From assembly GCF_018139145.2 (NCBI RefSeq), contig NC_059471.1, positions 208,773,494-208,837,493 of the forward strand: a stretch of 64,000 nucleotides of DNA. Direction: 5' to 3'. A program made the translations under genes and the position numbers. The notes under the pieces were generated by a model. It saw only the letters and a list, made by a program, of their open reading frames with translations. It was not told where the DNA came from and searched no databases. Source of the DNA: Gymnogyps californianus (lineage: Eukaryota > Chordata > Aves > Accipitriformes > Cathartidae). Shown here one piece after another: positions 46,642 to 58,639 of the stretch; position 1 is the first letter of the stretch; each line of letters begins with the position of its first letter.

Positions 46642-48669
46642 GACAAAGCCCTGGAGGGAAGAGGGGCCCAAGAAAGCTGGTTAAGATTCAAGGATCACCT
46701 CCTCCAAGCTCAGGAGCGATGCATCCCAACAAAGAGGAAGTCAGGCAAAACCACCAGGAGGCCTGCATGGATGAACAAGGAGCTCCTGGACAAACTCAAA
46801 CACAAAAAGGAAGCCTACAGAGGGCAGAAGCAAGGACATGTAGCCTGGGAGGAATACACAGAAATTGTCCGAGCAGCCAGGGGTCAGGTTAGGAAAGCCA
46901 AAGCCCTGATAGAATTAAATCTGGCCAGGGATGTCACGGGCAACAGGAAAAGCTTCTATAGGTATGTCAGTGATAAAAGGAAGACTAGGGAAAATGTGGG
47001 CACTCTCCAGAAGGAAACGGGAGACCTGGTTACCTGGGACATGGAGAAGGCTGAGGTACTCAACAACTTTTTTGCCTTAGTCTTCACCTGCAAGTGCTCC
47101 AACCATACCACGCAAGTCGCAGAAGGCAAAGGCAGGGACTGGGAGAATGAAGAACCGCCCACCATAGGAGAAGATCAGGTTCGAGACCATGTAAGGAACC
47201 TGAAGGTGCACAAGTCTATGGGACCTGATGAGATGCATCCGCAGGTCCTGAGGGAACTGGCGAGTGAAGTAGCTAAGCCACTATCCATCATATTTGAGAA
47301 GTCGTGGCAGCCTGGGCAAGCTCCCACTGACTGGGAAAGGGGAAACATAACCCCCATTTTTAAAAAGGGAGAAAAGGAAGACCTGGGGAACTACAGGCCA
47401 GTCAGTCTCACCTCTGTGCCCGGCAAGATCATCGAGCAGATCTTCCTGGAAACTATACTAGGGCACACGGAAAATAAGGAGATGATTGGTGACAGCCAAC
47501 ATGGCTTCACTAAGGGCAAATCATGCCTGACAAATTTGGTGGCCTTCTACGATGGGGTTACAGCGTTGATGGGTAAGGGAAGAACAACGGACGTCATCTA
47601 CCTGGACTTGTGCAAAGCATTTGACACTGTCCGGCATGACATCCTTGTCTCTAAATTGGAGAGACATGGATTGGACGGATGGACCACTCGGTGGATAAGG
47701 AATTGGCTGGATGGTTGCACTCAAAGAGTTGCGGTCAATAGCTCGATGTCCAATTGGAGAGCAGTGACAAGTGGCGTTCCTCAGGGGTCGGTATTGGGAC
47801 TGGTGCTGTTTAACATCTTTGTCGGTGACATGGACAGTGGGATTGAGTGCACCCTCAGCGAGTTCGCTGATGACAGCAAGCTGCGTGGTGCAGTTGGCAT
47901 GCTGGAGGGAAGGGATGCCATCCAGAGGGACCTTGACAGGCTTGAGAGGTGGGCCCGTGCAAACCTCATGAAGTTCAACAAGGCCAAGTGCAAGGTCCTG
48001 CACATGGGTCAGGGCAATCCCAAGCACAAATACAGGCTGGGCAGCAAACGGATTGAGAGCAGGCCTACAGAGAAGGACTTGGGGGTATTGGTTGACAAGA
48101 AGCTCAACATGACCCGACAATGTGCATTTGTAGCCCAGAAAGCCAACCGTATACTGGGCTGCATCAAAAGAAGCATAACCAGCAGGTTGAGGGAGGTCAT
48201 TCTGCCCCTCGACTCTGCTCTCGTGAGACCCCACCTGGAGTACTGCGTTCATCTCTGGGGCCCCCAACAAAAGAAGGACATGGACCTGTTGGAGCAAGTC
48301 CAGAGGAGGGCCACAAAGATGGCCAGAGGGCTGGAGCACCTCTCCTATGAGGACAGGCTGAGACAGTTGGGGTTGTTCAGCCTGGAGAAGAGAAGGCTCT
48401 GGGGAGACCTTATTGCAGCCTTCTAGTACCTAAAGGGGGCCTACAAGAAAGCTGGAGAGGGACTTTTTACAAGGGCATGTAGTGACAGGACAAGGCTTAA
48501 TGGCTTTAAACTGAAAGAGGGCAGATTTAGATTGGATGTAAGGACGAAGTTCTTTACTGTGAGGGTGGTGAGGCACTGGCACAGGTTGCCCAGAGAGGCT
48601 GTGGATGCCCCCTCCCTGGAAGTGTTCAAGGCCAGGTTGGATGGGGCTTTGAGCAACCTGGTTGAGTGA
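46642..48669 (+). pseudogene. CR1 ORF2 C-terminal portion: reverse transcriptase, one amber stop
   Basis: The frame is open from the 5' truncation to TAG at 48424. Counting from the ATG at 46771 it gives 551 residues. Reverse transcriptase motifs appear in order: NITPIFKKG and [14 protein letters not shown] near residues 190-220; motif [10 protein letters not shown] with Asp279; GVPQGSVLG at 335-343; and the catalytic FADD box at 365-368 with Asp367 and Asp368. The CR1-type C-terminal region follows ([28 protein letters not shown]). After the TAG the same frame continues for about 80 codons to TGA at 48667-48669 with typical CR1 C-terminal sequence, and CR1 elements usually have Gln (CAG) there. 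A single C-to-T change therefore explains the break. ORF2 normally also has an N-terminal endonuclease, absent here. The ATG is internal, not the native start. The element cannot move by itself. Confidence 0.9.
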
Positions 48670-48737
48670 AAGATGTCCCTGCCTGTGGCAGGGGGGTTGG
48701 AACTAGATGATCTTTCAGGTTCATTCCAACCCAAACC

Positions 48738-48757
48738 ATTCTATGATTCTAAGATTC
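48738..48757 (+). repeat. CR1 8-bp tail repeat
   Basis: ATTCTATG-ATTCTAAG-ATTC is the short terminal repeat that marks the 3' end of many avian CR1 elements and fixes the element's right edge. Confidence 0.85.
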
Positions 48758-49230
48758 AATTTTTTTTTAATCCTGTTCATCACTTCACATTGATTTCCAG
48801 TGGATTTTTTTTACTGTTTTACCAGTCCCTTAGTCTCATATTGTTTTCAGTCTGCCCTTGTTCTTATTACCCTGAATAGCTTACTAATACTGGGAAACTT
48901 CTTCATCACATTACTTTTTCCAGTTCTTTTTATGATTTTGTTGAACAGCATAGGCCATAGCAGGGATCCCTGAGGAACCCCACCGGTGATTTCCTTCCAT
49001 TATGAAAGGACTTACTCCTTCCTTTACATGTCAGTAAAATAGTGATAATATTATTTTAATAACACCAATTATACTCCATAACTTAGAGCTTGGGCAACCA
49101 GATCTGATTCAGATTGCCTGTTTAGGGCATTTTACTGAATTCTTGTAGCTCTTCCTAGCTGATCCACACACTTCCAGCATCAGTCACATGGCCTTTCCTT
49201 CTTTCATTAATTTAATTTGTAATTTTATTT
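48758..49230 (-). mobile_element. Ancient CR1-like LINE, more 5' part, minus strand
   Basis: Plus-strand 'TTTTGTTGAACAGCATAGGC', 'CAGGGATCCCTGAGGAACCC' and 'CACCGGTGATTTCCTTCC' match, in antisense, a conserved part of old CR1 elements (the '..GGATCCCTGAGGAACCCCAC..' region). Upstream weaker matches begin straight after the young CR1 tail, so the old element seems to have been interrupted by it. Decay is heavy beyond 49.1 kb. Confidence 0.55.
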
Positions 49231-52200
49231 CCTTGGGACAGCACTGACAAGAAAGTACACATCCTATGCCATAGCCAGCAAAAGCCTATGAAATATATTT
49301 TGGAATATACTTTCATGTAAGCTAAGTCAGGCAATGTCTGAAAACATAATATGAACAATGTCAGCTTCTTTGTGGCAAGCTGTCTGACAGTGGTGGGAAT
49401 AACTGAATGCCAGGCTATCACTGCTGTAAATAAAGTAAGCAGCAGGTAAATACTACAAAATTATACTATATTTTTCAGCATTCTGTTGATTAATCTTGTT
49501 CTTTCTCCTTGTAGTTGTTCAGTCTTTATTAAGCAAGGCATAATTGTAATTGTACTTCTGTTTTCCTGCTGATCTTTATTTTTAACTTTAAAAGAAATAA
49601 GCAAAACTAAAATACATTGTTACCCTGCTAGAATGCAATTTTCTGTTGCTATGGGCAACAAAGCTGTTTACCTAATGGATTGTTTTGCTACAAAGGGGAA
49701 AAATATCCCCTGGGGATCAATACAGATTGTGCCCTGTACTGTCACAAGTCTTACGACTAAGAGAAGCAGAGAAGCTTCCAGAGGGTTATGAACTTCAGTT
49801 ACCAGAAGGGGTTAATTTGTTCTCCATCCTCTTCTTCCCATCTTCCATTTCCTCAAAATGAGCACATACATGTTACTTCTTGTACTGCAGCACATTTTAT
49901 CACAATGCTGAGTCGTCACAGAAGGTTTTACTGACTGGTATATTTTCCTATTATACTGTTTCTCTAAGAAGGATCACAATGAGAACAGAGAATGGCACAA
50001 TATTAATTCATTTGCATTATAACAATGGGAATGAGAACAGAAAAGCACATTGTCTTCCCATTGTCTTGACAATGTGATGGGTAGAAGGAGGCCAAAAATA
50101 GCCTGAAATGTCCCATGACAATCCGATGAGCAGAATGAGCAGCAAGAAATTATGCGTTATACTTCATACTGCTCTTGAAAGCCAGCAACGGCAGTGTTGT
50201 GAAGAGGTGACATACCAACCATTTGCTCTTAGGCAACGGTTATGTGACTGAGTGTGACTTACAGCAGCTTAGCACCTTATCTCTTCAGAGCGGTGCTGCC
50301 TTTCTGGCCTTTTGTACATGCTTTCAGCTCTCTCATTTATGAAGCAGGATGTGTTTAGACTTTCTGACAGCTGCATAAACTAACCTGTTTTGCCCCACAA
50401 CTAGAAGGAATCAGGAGCAAGCACTGAGTCAGCCATGGCATTTCAGCTGATAAGGGGTAACAGCTTCAACCATTAAGATTTCCTTTGCTTGGCTACCAGG
50501 AAAATCACAGTTAATATCAACAACTATATTTGTTTTATCTTTTACAATCACTGAAACAGCCACAGAGGTATATCTACAAAGGGACTTGCTGCTGTTTTAG
50601 TTACCCAATAGGTAAATCTAGATCTTCATAGTAACTTGTTTTTGTAGTTATAGCCTGTAGTCTGTAGTTCCAGGAGAAGGTTTCCAGCTATGAAGTCTGA
50701 GTAGAGGGCAGGTGTGGAAAGGTATAGAAGAAGTTACCTGGCACATATGAGGGCTCTTTCAAACCAGAGGACTATAGCTTAGGACACACTGTCTCATACC
50801 TTAGTACAGAACCATGCAAGTCTGGTGTTTTATTGGATCTATAGTCTATGTAACCAAATAAAATATGCTGTAACATTCTATAGACTGCTTTATAATTTTA
50901 ATTTTGAAATTTGCTTTTTTAATGTAGAAAAATGTATTTGTGGTGTTGCTGTGCTTTTGATAAATTTTCTGGAAGGACTCCCATTTTTTTACCACCACCA
51001 CTTCTTTGCTTAGGATTCCCTGATGGCTTGTTTTCTGAAGACTATTAAAACTGTCATCTGTTTATTTTTCACAGTAGTCATGTGATAGAATTCTCATTAT
51101 TTTTGTTGTATTTATAATTGTTAATACTTCTCTACACAGAGTTAATGATTAACTGGCTAGTACAGAAAACAGAATGGAGGAAATCAATATTAAATCAGAG
51201 AAGTAAAATAACCTGAGTAGCTCACAAACCCTGCAAAGGCAAGCAAACAAAAGCTCAGATAACATGATGATGAATGCGGTGTAATAGCAGAGAACAGAAG
51301 AAATGGCTTATAGCTCTCTTCCCCTACACTCCTATTTGCGGTGTTAAAATGCTCTGGCATTGCCCCTTGAAACTAGAGCATGCTGCTGCGACAAAGGATG
51401 GTGTTCTCGGTGCTAGACTGAAATAGATACTTAGTAGTGGTTAGTTAGCTGAAAACCAAGCAGCTCCTCTAACCTCTTAAAAGGAATGGTAATTTCTGCC
51501 CTGTGTGTGTCCTCAGACCAGAGCAGCTCCTAAAATACATCCAGGCAGTTCTGATTCTGTTCAAATTATACTTGACCTCACAAGGTGCAACTCAAGAAAC
51601 TGAAAGCACAAATAATCCAGGTCCGCACAAGCCAAACCTCTCCTCTTTGTCTTACTGCCCTGTCCCAAAATCAGGGACTGCAAGGAGTACAACCACCAGC
51701 AGACTACAAGAATGCCACGCCATCTTGGTATTTTCTTGATATTGGAAGGATTCACAAACAACTGTATGTTTCCAGATGTATGTAAGAACGAAGTAGGCTG
51801 GAACCTGTCATCAATTAATAATGTCCTCCTTTTCTAGAACCAAAAATACAACAATTCACACTTACACACATCTCATTGTCCCAACAACTCAGACACAAAA
51901 ATACTGTCATGATATAATTAAAACCATTTAAAAATATTTAACAAGCTGAAGTGTAAGCAGTATGAGTGCATGAAAAGAGGTTATTTTTTAAAAGTGTATC
52001 AAGACTTTCAGGGCAGAAGAAAGCAACCGTGGAAGGATAAAAGTTTTCAGCAACATCAATATGCATAACCAAGCCCTTCCCGTAGGGTTATCACCTGTGA
52101 CAAAATGTTGCATCACAGCTTTCAAGTTACTTTTTAGCAACTTAGTCTTTTTGTGGCTGTTGATAAAGCAAGAAGGATCATAATTCTATAGACTTTCAAG

Positions 52201-53380
52201 AGTCCCTGTGATAGGTAGGCACTACTGCTTAAAATACAATGAAGTAAACATGGATGTTCCAATAATGAAAGTGGTTTCTTGTCACAGAAAACTGCACTCA
52301 TTGATTTTCACCAAGACTGGATTGAGAACCAAGGCCTCTTTTGAAAGGAAACAGTATCATTAAATTGTTTAGACCTTTTAAAACTTAGACAGAAGAGTAC
52401 TTTGTTCTGTTAGACTTAACGTTACGTATGGGCCTCTACAGTGGGATAAACAGAAGATTGTCCATAAATATTCCAGCAATACCGGACCATGCTAGGCATT
52501 TTGGGCATCTGTTTTAGTTTAATCCCCATTTGTGTCATGATATCAGCAGCATATAACTATTCTTTCAAACAAATACTCCCCTTAAACTTTTCAGATGCCA
52601 CAGAACAAGAAAAGGTAGTCATGCATATCAAATACTAACCATCAGGAATGATGTGGTGGTTTATGTTTGTTTGGTTGGTTGGTTTTTTTCCAAAAGATAC
52701 ATTTTATTATCTCTTACTATCTCGGAAGTACCAAAATGACTTAGCAGCCTAAATCTGTTCACTTCCAGTGAGTCTCTGAAGTGTGTGTAGTCAGGACACT
52801 GCTGCCCACTGCCAAGTGCAGCAGGTACAGAACTAGGTGCTCCAAGGGCTCATTGCCAATATGAAGAGTTGCTGGATTTTCCTCATAACCCTACCTCACA
52901 GCCCTACCAACTCCACACATGTTATATGGATGTAGGAACTTTTTATAGGTCCTCACTGTAGAGCACGATTCTTCAGTATGTCACATGTTTATTCTAAGGC
53001 TTTTACTTAGAAGAAATTCAAAGCTATTTCACTTCATGCATTAAATATGAGACTTGTGATTCTTTCTTCACAAAAATCCCAGACACTTACAGAAGTTTTG
53101 ACAATTCTGCAGTGTAATGTCTGTTCCTTATGTTCCTGTGTGTGCTTCTTACACCTTTAGCACTGAGGATGACTCACCACCCGAACACAGCTGGAGTGAG
53201 AAAAACGGTTACAGCCAGGGGACAAAAATCAGGATTTCACCATGCCGGCTGCAGGGCTGTTCTGTGCTCACACGGTATGCACAGCTACTTGGCAGGGCTT
53301 TTAATGTGGCACGTGGCTGTGCCAGGCATAACAGGTCGTGACGCACTGTCACATTAAAGCCAGTGATCTGTATAGCAAAG
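49231..53380. other. Non-coding stretch, nothing recognised
   Basis: About 4.1 kb of unique AT-rich sequence. Frames of 60-78 codons at 49212-49421, 49880-50077, 50825-51013 and 51503-51785 have no motifs. The GC rises after about 53.1 kb. Confidence 0.45.
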
Positions 53381-53382
53381 TC

Positions 53383-53870
53383 TGTGTCAGGGACCTGAGT
53401 GCAGTGACCATCTCTGCACCCTCTCCCCCGCTAGAAGTTTAGTTGCTGGTGTTGAAGGTCAGCTCTGATACGGTGCAGCTGTGTAACCTTGCTGACTTGT
53501 TTAAGAAAGAGGTCCTTTTGTCCTTTGCTCGGGAGCTGCATATAAGTTCAGACCCTTGCCTGGTCCTTGCCTGAGCTACACTGCAAACATGCCTTGGACT
53601 TGCTGAGCTTGACCCTGGTCCACAGGCTTGACTTCCCAGCCAAACCTTGGACTTGCCTCATTGCTATGGACTTGTCCGATCATCTGGCTCTGGGCTGAGC
53701 CCGGCTGCCATCCCCAGCCTGCGCTGCTCACCTCACTCAGGGTCAGTGGGACTGGCCTTGGTCGGTGAGGCCACTGCCCTGCTGGCAAAGGTAGCACGTC
53801 CCCATCCCTTGCTTCTCCCTGACAGTCTGGCCCCTTCCACATGCTGTTCAAAGCTGAGAGAAAAACATAA
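53383..53870 (+). mobile_element. GC-rich LTR-like segment (uncertain)
   Basis: It begins TGTGTCAGGGACCTGAGTGC and has an LTR-like layout: a TATA-type ATATAAG in GGGAGCTGCATATAAGTTCA near 53540, then imperfect repeats of CTTGGACTTGC (near 53592, 53646 and, as ATGGACTTGTCC, 53667). A possible ACA end lies at 53841, and an A-rich end at 53862-53890 is an alternative boundary. No clear target duplication was found (best 5-mers agree at 3 of 5). It looks like a dispersed repeat, but I cannot name the family. Frames on both strands are stop-poor GC-rich artefacts. Confidence 0.4.
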
Positions 53871-54783
53871 GAAAAAAAATAATAATAGGAAAATATTTTA
53901 AAATTACACACTGAACCATCTGTATTGGAGATAACAGGGACCTGAAATTAGGACTGAGGTCCCACTTGGCTATACTATTTGTTCAAGGTAGCAAATAACT
54001 GCATAAAAAGGAGTATTTTAAACCCTCCTTAGTTTCTATCTGTCTTTTCCTGCCCCATGCTGACTTATTAGCTAATACTCAGAGGTCACGGAGTATGTTT
54101 GAGATAAAGTGACACCTTCTGGAAAATCTCCCCAAATTATCAGTAAAAGCTAAAAAAATACTACATATATATTTAAGCTTTTCATTAAGCTTTTTTTTTA
54201 GAAAGAGAGTGACTTTGACTTTTCCTCCATATGTTGAAAGTATTAATGACATATCAGAAGTCTTGCTATGAAGTGATAAAATGAAGTTATCAGTTTAAAT
54301 ACTTTGAAGCATTTCCAGAATCAACATTGACTTAGAAGGTGAAAGCTGGATTTCTGTTCCAAATCTGATCCAACAAAATATGACTTTTCCCCCCACAAAA
54401 ATCAAAAGGAAGATTATGATGAGCAGTAAGCATGAGTGTACACCTATGCAGATATGAACTTTTCCTCATTAAGGAGTGATCATATATTTTATGTGTTCGT
54501 TTGTGCTACTTTTTAATGTAAAAGTTAGCATTTGTGTGTAAAATTTAGCACTTGTGTAACTGATTTCGTTATAACTATTTATCCCATCATGAACTTGATT
54601 CTGAGGATAAGAATCTTTTTCCCAAAATCAAAGAGAGGACTTGTTCTCTACATTGACTATAGAAGAAACTATGGAAACTAGATCTCTGACTGTCAGATGG
54701 TTATGTATAGTTCTAGCTTCATCTAGATTCTCCACAGATACTTGGAATTATTCTCACAGCTTTTGTGTTAACATTAGTATTCT

Positions 54784-54821
54784 ATTGTTGTTGTTGTTAT
54801 TATTTTTATTATTATTATTAC
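54784..54821. repeat. (TTG)n(ATT)n trinucleotide repeat
   Basis: Several TTG units are followed by interrupted ATT units. It is a compound microsatellite. Confidence 0.9.
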
Positions 54822-56072
54822 AAGCAATCAAATACAACTCACAGTGAAAAAAACTCAGTCACATCAATCTGAAACGTCAGTGGTTTAAAATCTGTTCTGA
54901 AAGGCACCTCTAGCAGAGATAGACAGTTGCACTAGATCGCATATTGTACATAAGCAAATAAAAAATATTAGTAAAAAAAATCAGTAAAGTCTGACAAACA
55001 AATCATTCCAAAGTTAAGAAACATCACAATTAATTATCTTGGTAGCTTTAATTTGATCCTTTAATGCATATACACTCTTTACAATCTGTAACAAAAGGAA
55101 ATCATAGCTCTTCCAATAGGATTCTTGCCTTATTCAGGGCACCAAATGAATAATAACAAGGAGTTATTCAATATTTTGCTCTATGCTTGTACGAGTTGTT
55201 CCTGATGCTTTAAATTCTGCACTATTTGAACACACCTCCAACAAGAGAATTTTTCATTTCTTTGATGTTCTGACCTCTGAGTGCATAATAAATGCTAAAT
55301 GATTCATTTCACTGTATTTCTCAAGGCACAGAAGAGCCAGACATCTTTGGTTTTTTAGTTAGTTTACATATAGGTATGTGAGGAACAGACTATACCAGAC
55401 TGTAACGGACCATACACATTTTAGTTCACAGGTCTGCATGTGTGCCATGGCAACATCTGTATATGACAGGGGCACACGCCAGTCCTATGCAGTGCCTTTC
55501 AAACAAAACCGGGTATAGGTCCTAGGTGGGAACTGTGGATGCTCACAGTACCAAAACTGCAGGTCATGCATTACGTTGTGCTAGCTAAGTCCTAGTCTCT
55601 TTGTCAAGAGATCTAAATCCTACAAGGGCCTTGTCACAGCTTTCCGTGAGATGGCCAGGCTCAGTAAATCACGTGTGCAGAGGGTTAGAGCAAAGGGAGC
55701 CAGCAACCAACTGAACAGAAGTACACCTTAAGCAGCAAGTGAGAAATGGAGAAGAGAGTAGCCTAAGACCTGCCCCCAAAGACAGATGCATTGTTACATT
55801 GATCAAGAAGTCACCATCTATTCCATTTTTATAATTGTAAGAAAATGCTTCCAACATTGGGGACCTGACAAGTCGGCAAGTAGGCCTTGTTCAAGGGTCA
55901 GATAAGGCATCTGTAAAACATAGAATAACTTCCCCTATTTTAGTACTTACCTGGGATAGCAGGCTGCCCTTATTCTCCATCACTCACCTGGGGAAATGAC
56001 TAACTCATAGCAAAAGGGACCAAACTGCTCATTAGTATAATAAGGAATGTCAGCACAGCTTCTTAACATGTC

Positions 56073-56103
56073 TTTTTTTTATTATTATTTTTTATTTTTT
56101 TTA
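56073..56103. repeat. T-rich low-complexity tract
   Basis: T runs are interrupted by A, including ATT units. Confidence 0.85.
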
Positions 56104-57513
56104 CCTTGACCTGGATAGAGAAGCTTCAAAGACTTGTTTGGCAAAAATCCTCCAGCCCAGTTAAGCTCAGCCAGGCACAGAAGTAAGTGAACTGAGAAAT
56201 AAGTTTATTACTATGATCAGTGGTGCAGTGATTTCCAATTCAAGGATTAGGTATGCCTCCCTGCAGTTTGTATGGAGGGAATAGAGTCTGTCGATCTGAC
56301 AAAGAATTTGGCATTTTCAGGAACTCAGGCTAAGATGGATTCCTTTCTAATTGCTGAGGGAGATGGCAATGAATATTTATGCTTTGTTGCAGTATGACTG
56401 GTGGGTTTGAAAAGGAATTGATGTTAATTCTTTGACCCAAAGATCTGCTAGGACACGAGCCCTGAACACAGCATTATACACCAAAAGTATGTACCTCTAT
56501 GCCTCAGGCAGACTATACTTTCTTTCAACTCTTTTCTTTTTTCTCTGTGAAATGGATGGGTTTAACTTTTTGTCTTCCCACAAGAGTACCTGCATTTGGA
56601 TACTTGAATTTGGACCACTTCCAGGTCTGAAGTTCAGATACTCATCCCTATGAATGGTAAATGTAAAGAGGCAAAGGAGGAAGAAACACTTTAATGATCC
56701 ACGGGCTCTTTGAGAGATGATCAGAGGGAGGCCAGATGATCTGCAGAACATGCGTGCCACTGTTTCTCATCCACAAGGCAGGGACTTCCACATGGAGTGG
56801 AAGAGTTTTTCACTCATTTAGGGGAACTATGGTCTTCATATCTAATCACGTCCTTGCACACGGATCTTAGCATTTCCACTCATTAATAATGACTCTAAGT
56901 AGCTGTGTCTCAGCAGTTGCACACTATAGATCACTGCATACCTATAGCATCCAGCCAGAGTTTGGAACAGATATCCTACCTTCCATCTTAATTCTGAGCA
57001 AAAGTAGCAACACCATTAGGTCAACTTTTGCTAGTTAGTTACCAGTCTTCTAGGATTCTTGCTACCTTTTGGTGTTTGGTAGCAGATTTAAAAAAACAAA
57101 AAGACTGTCAGGACATTGATCATGGTGAAGCTTCCTTCTTTGGAGCAGTAGCTTCCAAGATATTTTTGAAGATTTTGGAATGGAGTATAGACAATAGACT
57201 AACCCAATATTTCACATGCCATTTATAACTTTCAATGCACAGGGTGTTGGGAGGTTTTTAATTAAAAAAAAATTTAAATTGCCATTTATCATAGTCATGG
57301 TTTTCATATAAAAGAACTATCCTCAGCCCAGAAGATACAACCTAATGTGCGTTTTTCACATGCAGATTAATTTAAACTACTGACAGTTCTGTTCATTGGT
57401 TTGCTTTTTGTTTAATGGCTGATAAGAATAATACATATTCTGGAGTTATCCATAAAATTTACTGGCTTTCTTCAGATACATTGTGGAGATTTATTAAGAC
57501 CCCTCTCTACAAA

Positions 57514-57620
57514 TATACATATATATATATTCATATATTTTATATAACTATATATAAAAATGTATTTATATATTTATTTATATATTTATACATATACAAA
57601 TATAAGTGTATGTATACATA
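57514..57620. repeat. AT-rich (TATATT/ATATAC)n-like tract
   Basis: About 100 bases are almost purely A/T with TATA, TATTTA and ACATAT units. It is low-complexity and would melt easily. The Ile/Tyr/Phe-rich frame across it is an artefact. Confidence 0.85.
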
Positions 57621-58381
57621 ATGTTTTCCTTGAATAATCTTCAAATGGTTACTTATAATGTCTGTGTTACATATTTCTTCTCCTTTGAGCTCTGTGATAT
57701 TCCTTAGGCCAAGTAGAATGAGGAAAAGTCTTATGGCATCATTTTATGGCAGCTGTTTTTCACCTCACTTCTGAAAAACTATTAAGGTGATGATTATGGC
57801 ATGAATGTAAGTCCTTCCCCTTCCTCTTTCTTAGTTCTGGCTGCTCCAGTGCTAATAACTCAAGAGTGTATTCTTTCACATTGAAGTTACTACACCCAAT
57901 TTAGGTAACAAATGTAAGAGTACAGACTTCGTTTTGCTTACTTCAACTTCCCTCCATTGCTTGGAGTACTGTACTGAAAGCCAAAAGATTCTTCTTTGCC
58001 CAGTGCATGAAATTTTGACTTCTGGTAACTTTCTAGTTTAAAGAGAGGGATAAAGTTTTGTATTTCAGAGCATTAAAAAATTTTGAACTTACAGAAGATG
58101 GGAAAGAAACGGATTTTTTTTGTACCTCCTTTATTTACCAAGGAATACCTGTTGCTAGGGAGCTTGTATATTCTTTCATTGATGGACTGGTGCTTTGAGC
58201 TTGCATGGCCGTTGCTAATTCCCAAGACAATTTTTGGTCCGGTGTTCCATTTACAACAGTGCTGAATTCAACCAGTGACAATTTTGAAAACTCAAATTGT
58301 GAACTGTAGAGATTAAACCAGATTCTTTCTTTTTTTTCAAATGAAAGATAATAATGTTTGATACATCTTGTATACTCTTCA
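57621..58381. other. Non-coding stretch, nothing recognised
   Basis: This is unique AT-rich sequence. A 60-codon frame at 58083-58265 has no motif. Confidence 0.45.
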
Positions 58382-58635
58382 CTATATAAAAATTATTTCC
58401 AAATAGACTATGCAGAATTGTACAGCCCTTCTTAAAAATAAGGTTGGTTTCATAAGCACTGGGTTACCGTTTTGCTTTACAAATGCAGATTCGAGGAGCA
58501 AATTGCACACCACAGGTGGCAGTTCATCAGTTTTATATTTGTGTCTCTTCAGGATTTTTGGGTGAATGCCATCCAATCCTGGAAAATTGTTATTCTTCCT
58601 TGTGCTCATTTCTTCCAAAATCTCCAAAAAACGGA
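58382..58635 (-). mobile_element. Old LINE reverse transcriptase fragment, minus strand
   Basis: The minus-strand frame contains [15 protein letters not shown]. This matches the reverse transcriptase signature in CR1/L2-like LINEs, where the plus-strand CR1 at 46.7 kb has [14 protein letters not shown]. Weakly similar sequence continues on the C-terminal side ([15 protein letters not shown], at the place of a '..[11 protein letters not shown]' motif). The frame is short and decayed. The N-terminal side is cut off by the plus-strand CR1 that begins near 58640. Confidence 0.55.
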
Positions 58636-58639
58636 AGTG

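Larger units (their letters stand above)
46641..48757 (+). mobile_element. CR1 LINE, 5'-truncated, about 2.1 kb
   Basis: This is the largest and best preserved element in the window. It enters within ORF2, just upstream of the reverse transcriptase domain, so the ORF1 and endonuclease regions are missing, as is usual for CR1. It continues through the end of ORF2 and a short 3' UTR (GTTGGAACTAGATGATCTTT, 'TTCCAACCCAAACCATT'). It closes with the CR1 hallmark 8-bp tail: ATTCTATG, ATTCTAAG, ATTC at 48738-48757. No target duplication is evident, which is normal for CR1. The 5' edge is uncertain by about 20 bp; AAGCCCTGG occurs both there (46647) and at 46611. Confidence 0.92.
53891..57510. other. 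Non-coding stretch with minor simple repeats
   Basis: No gene was seen. Contains a (TTG)/(ATT) tract at 54784-54821 and a T-rich tract at 56073-56103. Frames of 62-87 codons have no motifs. Confidence 0.45.

Noticed and set aside
47521..48339. 272-codon minus-strand frame across the CR1 reverse transcriptase
   Set aside because: It is the antisense shadow of the CR1 coding strand, whose codon use leaves few stops on the opposite strand.
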